In this document: in pieces, positions 55,116 to 57,951 of the stretch
Numbering within the stretch: the first letter of the stretch is position 1
Layout: the number at the start of each line of letters is the position of its first letter
Assembly: GCF_004355005.1 (NCBI RefSeq)
Contig: NZ_SMSJ01000037.1
Coordinates: 1 to 57,951, forward strand
Direction: 5' to 3'
From: Dankookia rubra
Lineage (GTDB): Bacteria; Pseudomonadota; Alphaproteobacteria; Acetobacterales; Acetobacteraceae
Length of the DNA stretch: 57,951 nucleotides
Program-made: the position numbers and the translations under genes
Notes under the pieces: generated by a model
Databases searched by the model: none
What the model saw: only the letters and a program-made list of their open reading frames with translations
What the model was told of the DNA's origin: nothing

Positions 55116-55456
55116 CGTCGCGCGCGGGGGCCGGTCACCTGTCATCCAGACCTGTCCCCGCAAGTTATGTGCTGCGTCTTTATGTCTCTGGTTCCACAGC
55201 TCGCTCGGCCCGGGCCATTGAGAACCTGCACCAAATCTGCGAAGAGTATTTGGCTGGGCGCTACGACCTGGAAGTGGTCGATATTTATCAGAGACCTGAG
55301 GTGGCCAGGGAGTTTCAAATCATCGCCGTGCCTACTCTGGTGAAGATGCTACCTTCACCTTTACGCAGGATCGTTGGCGATCTGTCCAATCGTGATAGAG
55401 TTCTACGTGGCCTCGATCTGCTGTCGCTCGACGGCGACGCCACTCAGGAGGATTGA
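55112..55456 (+). CDS. kaiB: KaiB-family protein, second copy
   Basis: A 114-residue KaiB, distinct from the first: YVLRLYVSGSTARSARAIEN, ICEEYLAGRYDLEVVDIYQR and IIAVPTLVKMLPSPLRRIVG. The GTG start overlaps the previous stop. Its own stop overlaps the kinase start (TGATG). Two KaiBs beside one KaiC is an arrangement known in alphaproteobacteria. Confidence 0.92.
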   Translation: MTSRAGAGHLSSRPVPASYVLRLYVSGSTARSARAIENLHQICEEYLAGRYDLEVVDIYQRPEVAREFQIIAVPTLVKMLPSPLRRIVGDLSNRDRVLRGLDLLSLDGDATQED

Positions 55457-57204
55457 TGGCGTTGCCCTTTCCTGCCGCCAGTGTCTCGAGCCTCGCCGCC
55501 TGCCGGCGCCGTATCGCAGAGCTCGAGGAGCAGCTACGCGAGGCGGAGGAGACGCTCGACGCGATCCGAGCCGGTGAGGTGGATGCCGTCGTCATCGGCG
55601 GCACTGACGGGTCGCAGCGCGTCTACACGCTGCAGACCGCCGACCAGCCATACCGCGTGCTAATCGAGGAAATCCAGGAAGGTGCCGTCACACTGAGTGC
55701 TGAAGGTATTATCCTCTACTGCAACCGGGCACTTGCGACCATGCTGCGCGTACCGTTGGAGCGGGTTATCGGTGCTCGGCTGGCCGACTTTGTCGCACCC
55801 GAGGCGCAGGCCAGCCTGGCGCGGCTGTTAGCACGCAGTGGTCGAGGCGATCTTACGTTGCTGGCCTACGATGGCACTGTCCTGCCGGTCCAGTTGTCGC
55901 TTAGCGAACTGCCGGTTGAGCAGGACAGTGGCGCTCGCCTCCTTTGCGCCGTCGTCGCCGACCTCACCGAGCGGGAGGCGCGCGGTCGCGAATTGTCTGA
56001 AGCCTATGGCCGCCTCGCGCGCGAGGTTGCGGAGCGCGAACGAACTGAAGCACGCCTCCATCAGGCACAAAAGATGGAAGCGCTGGGGCAACTATCGGGC
56101 GGCGTCGCGCATGATTTTAACAATTCAGCCGCGGTCGTCCTGGCCGGGCTTGCGCTGCTCGAGAAGCGGCATGGTCCCATGCTGGCCAGCACCGGCCTTG
56201 ACGTGGCGCGCCTGCTCGGCGGCATCAAAGAAGGCGCCGAGCGCGGCGCGGCTGTCGCACGACGCCTGCTCTCCTTTGCGCGGCGCGAAGAGCTTCGGGC
56301 CGCAGATATCGACCCGTGTGAGTTACTCAGTGGGTTGCGCGAGGTCCTGGCGAATACCCTCGGTCCGGGTATCCGGGTGCGGGTCGAAGCGCCGCTCGGC
56401 TTGCCCTGCTTGCGTGCTGACCGGGCGAGTCTTGAGACCACAATCATCAACCTTGCGGTCAATGCCCGAGACGCCATGCCAAATGGCGGCATCGTCGTGC
56501 TTGGCGCCATCCCTGAGATCCTGCTGCCGGAGCAGGCTCGCGCCAGCGGCGTGAGCCCAGGCGCTTACCTGCGGCTATGGGTTGCCGATACCGGCACGGG
56601 AATGGATGCGGCCACCCTGGCGAGGGCAACTGAGCCGTTCTTCACGAGCAAGCCGAAGGATCGTGGCACAGGCCTTGGCTTATCCATGGCGGACGGCTTC
56701 GCTGCACAATCCGCTGGTGCCCTACGGATCGACAGCACTCCCGGGCGCGGCACCACCGTGACGCTCTGGCTGCCGCAGGCTACGGGCGTTCTGAATGGTG
56801 ACGCGATTTCCACCCCAAATGGTGCTGGGCGGCCGCGTCGTGTTTTGGTAGTCGACGACGTCCCGGTCATGCGGCGCTTTCTGCGGGACTGCCTTGGCCA
56901 TGTCAGGTGGGACGTGGTCGAGGCTGCTGATCGAGATCAGGCCCTGGCTGCGCTGCAGTCCAACAGAGCGATCGACGTTCTTATAACGGATTTCTCCATG
57001 CCGCCCGGGCCGGACGGCCTCACGCTTATCCGCGAGGCGCGGACGCTCTATCCGAAGCTGCCGGTTATTCTCCTCTCGGGCTCTGAAGCCCTGCCCGAGA
57101 TGCTGCTGGCGGCGGCCGAGGAGCAATTTATCTTGCTACGCAAACCGGTCTCGCCAACTGAGCTGACCGAGGTGCTCGCAACGCTGATAGTGGATCAAGT
57201 ATGA
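55456..57204 (+). CDS. PAS hybrid histidine kinase of the kai operon
   Basis: A 582-residue kinase. After an N-terminal coiled coil and a PAS domain (YRVLIEEIQEGAVTLSAEGI to LLCAVVADLTEREARG) come the dimerisation helix with His in GQLSGGVAHDFNNSAAVVLA, the ATPase N box ETTIINLAVNARDAM, G boxes ADTGTGMD and RGTGLGLSMADGFA, and a C-terminal receiver (RRVLVVDDVPVMRRFL, phospho-Asp in VLITDFSMPPGPDG, Lys in LLRKPVSPTELTE). It is predicted to give the output of the Kai proteins. ATG 55456 follows CAGGAGG. Confidence 0.9.
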   Translation: MALPFPAASVSSLAACRRRIAELEEQLREAEETLDAIRAGEVDAVVIGGTDGSQRVYTLQTADQPYRVLIEEIQEGAVTLSAEGIILYCNRALATMLRVPLERVIGARLADFVAPEAQASLARLLARSGRGDLTLLAYDGTVLPVQLSLSELPVEQDSGARLLCAVVADLTEREARGRELSEAYGRLAREVAERERTEARLHQAQKMEALGQLSGGVAHDFNNSAAVVLAGLALLEKRHGPMLASTGLDVARLLGGIKEGAERGAAVARRLLSFARREELRAADIDPCELLSGLREVLANTLGPGIRVRVEAPLGLPCLRADRASLETTIINLAVNARDAMPNGGIVVLGAIPEILLPEQARASGVSPGAYLRLWVADTGTGMDAATLARATEPFFTSKPKDRGTGLGLSMADGFAAQSAGALRIDSTPGRGTTVTLWLPQATGVLNGDAISTPNGAGRPRRVLVVDDVPVMRRFLRDCLGHVRWDVVEAADRDQALAALQSNRAIDVLITDFSMPPGPDGLTLIREARTLYPKLPVILLSGSEALPEMLLAAAEEQFILLRKPVSPTELTEVLATLIVDQV

Positions 57205-57273
57205 CGCTTGGTCCCTGTCCTGCAGGCGGACTGTGAGTGGGAGGCCGCTGTCGAGATTTCGCGGCCAGAAGAC

Positions 57274-57848
57274 CTACTTCGCTCTCAGGACTGCGGGTGC
57301 GTCCAGCACCTCTCGCATTTTCGTTGCAATCTGCTCGATAGTGAACGGTTTGCCGATTAGCTCGACACCGGGATCGAGCACGCCGTTGTGGACCACGGCG
57401 TTGCGCGTATAGCCGGTCGTGAACAGCACCTTGAGGTCAGGTCGGCGCCGTCGCGCCTCTTCGGCGAGCTTGCGACCGTTCACCTCCGGCATGACAACAT
57501 CCGTGAAGAGAAGCGTGACGTTCGGATGCGCGTCGAGCAGGCGCAAAGCGCTGGCTGCTCCGTCCGCCTCCAGCACCCGGTAGCCGAGTTCGGTGAGTGC
57601 ATCGACGCTGAACTGCCGCATGGCCGGCTCATCTTCGACAACGAGCACGATCTCTTCCGCGTCGCCGAGCGGCACCTCGACAGCGCAATCTTCTCCGGCC
57701 ATCTCCTGGGCACCACCGACGAGCCGCGGAAGGTAAGTCTTGACCGTCGTGCCCTGCCCGGGCTCGGAGTAGATCTTCACGTGCCCCCTCGACTGCTTGA
57801 CGAAACCGTACACCTGGGAAAGTCCTAGTCCGGTTCCCTTAGAAGCTG
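57274..57848 (-). pseudogene. Hybrid kinase, C-terminal part (ATPase end and receiver)
   Basis: The minus-strand reading SKGTGLGLSQVYGFVKQSRG begins in the G2 box of a histidine kinase ATPase domain and continues HVKIYSEPGQGTTVKTYLPR, then a receiver (IVLVVEDEPAMRQFSVDALT; phospho-Asp in LLFTDVVMPEVNGRK; Lys in ELIGKPFTIEQIA). The N-terminal sensor and the H box are gone: the sequence upstream of 57848 on this strand is unrelated. It might still act as a free receiver, but no start codon fits well. It converges with the kai kinase. Confidence 0.75.
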
Positions 57849-57864
57849 TACGCGATTAAACTCC

Positions 57865-57951
57865 TTACTGCACCTGGGTTTGAGCGACGAGCCGGCGTGC
57901 GATGATGGAGGTCATCGCAATCCAGATATGCCCGGCAAAGAGGTCCCCGGC
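57865..57951 (-). other. C-terminal fragment of an unknown ORF at the window edge
   Basis: The minus strand reads AGDLFAGHIWIAMTSIIARR then LVAQTQVQ and a stop at 57865. It abuts the truncated kinase, so it is probably the end of a mobile-element protein that did the truncation. It cannot be named with so little sequence. Confidence 0.3.

Overview
The window is GC-rich accessory DNA of an alphaproteobacterium, probably an Acetobacteraceae/Roseomonas-type organism. That placement rests on codon and GC style and on the gene families seen (DUF6880, the RHE_PE00001/DUF1612 family, Bug-type receptors, HWE kinases, KaiBC), not on a marker gene. It looks like a large plasmid or chromid segment: a RepA-type initiator with a family of iterons and a ParA/partner partition pair lie at 10.8-14.9 kb, and most of the rest is cargo separated by whole and broken insertion sequences.

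Layout. 1-3.7 kb: IS66, IS1182 and IS6 remnants plus an intact IS3 element that cleanly splits an unknown ORF. 3.7-8.6 kb: a minus-strand mutS, a DUF6880 gene and a small helix-turn-helix-like gene. 8.9-10.4 kb: scrap of uvrD, ISL3, IstB (IS21) and IS110. 10.9-14.9 kb: parA, its overlapping partner gene, an IS5 element, rep and the iterons. 15.2-19.2 kb: small accessory genes, two frameshifted genes, a serine recombinase and a DUF1612-family protein. 20.1-26.7 kb: an eight-gene, mostly overlapping operon that looks built for organosulfur (sulfonate-type) uptake and oxidation. 26.8-28.1 kb: integrase, DUF2934, kinase remnant and a small MITE-like repeat.

28.1-40.8 kb is a stress island: psiE, a PRC-barrel protein, a kefB-type antiporter (broken by an IS and a frameshift), an NDUFS4-like protein, trxC, cbpA, cbpM, an M48 protease, two hsp20 genes and dnaK. 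It overlaps in content with the transmissible locus of stress tolerance/heat resistance (psiE, kefB, trx, sHSP, membrane protease) but carries DnaK/DnaJ/CbpM where those loci carry ClpK. Four sites in it share a nearly identical ribosome-binding leader, and three of the four have a sigma-32-like CTTGAA hexamer upstream; the island may therefore be a small heat-shock regulon that travels as cargo.

41-50 kb: a LysR regulator with a TauD-family dioxygenase, then a decaying stretch (truncated GMC oxidoreductase, MFS, isochorismatase, methyltransferase and frameshifted GST), an FAD oxidase, an XRE-cupin regulator divergent from a two-cupin protein, and a periplasmic catalase-like peroxidase. 50.5-57.9 kb: an HWE-type histidine kinase, an EcfG-like sigma factor, and a tightly overlapping RHH-kaiC-kaiB-kaiB-hybrid kinase operon, followed by a truncated hybrid kinase. 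Stress sensing and protein quality control are the common theme of the cargo. No tRNA, rRNA or CRISPR array was seen.
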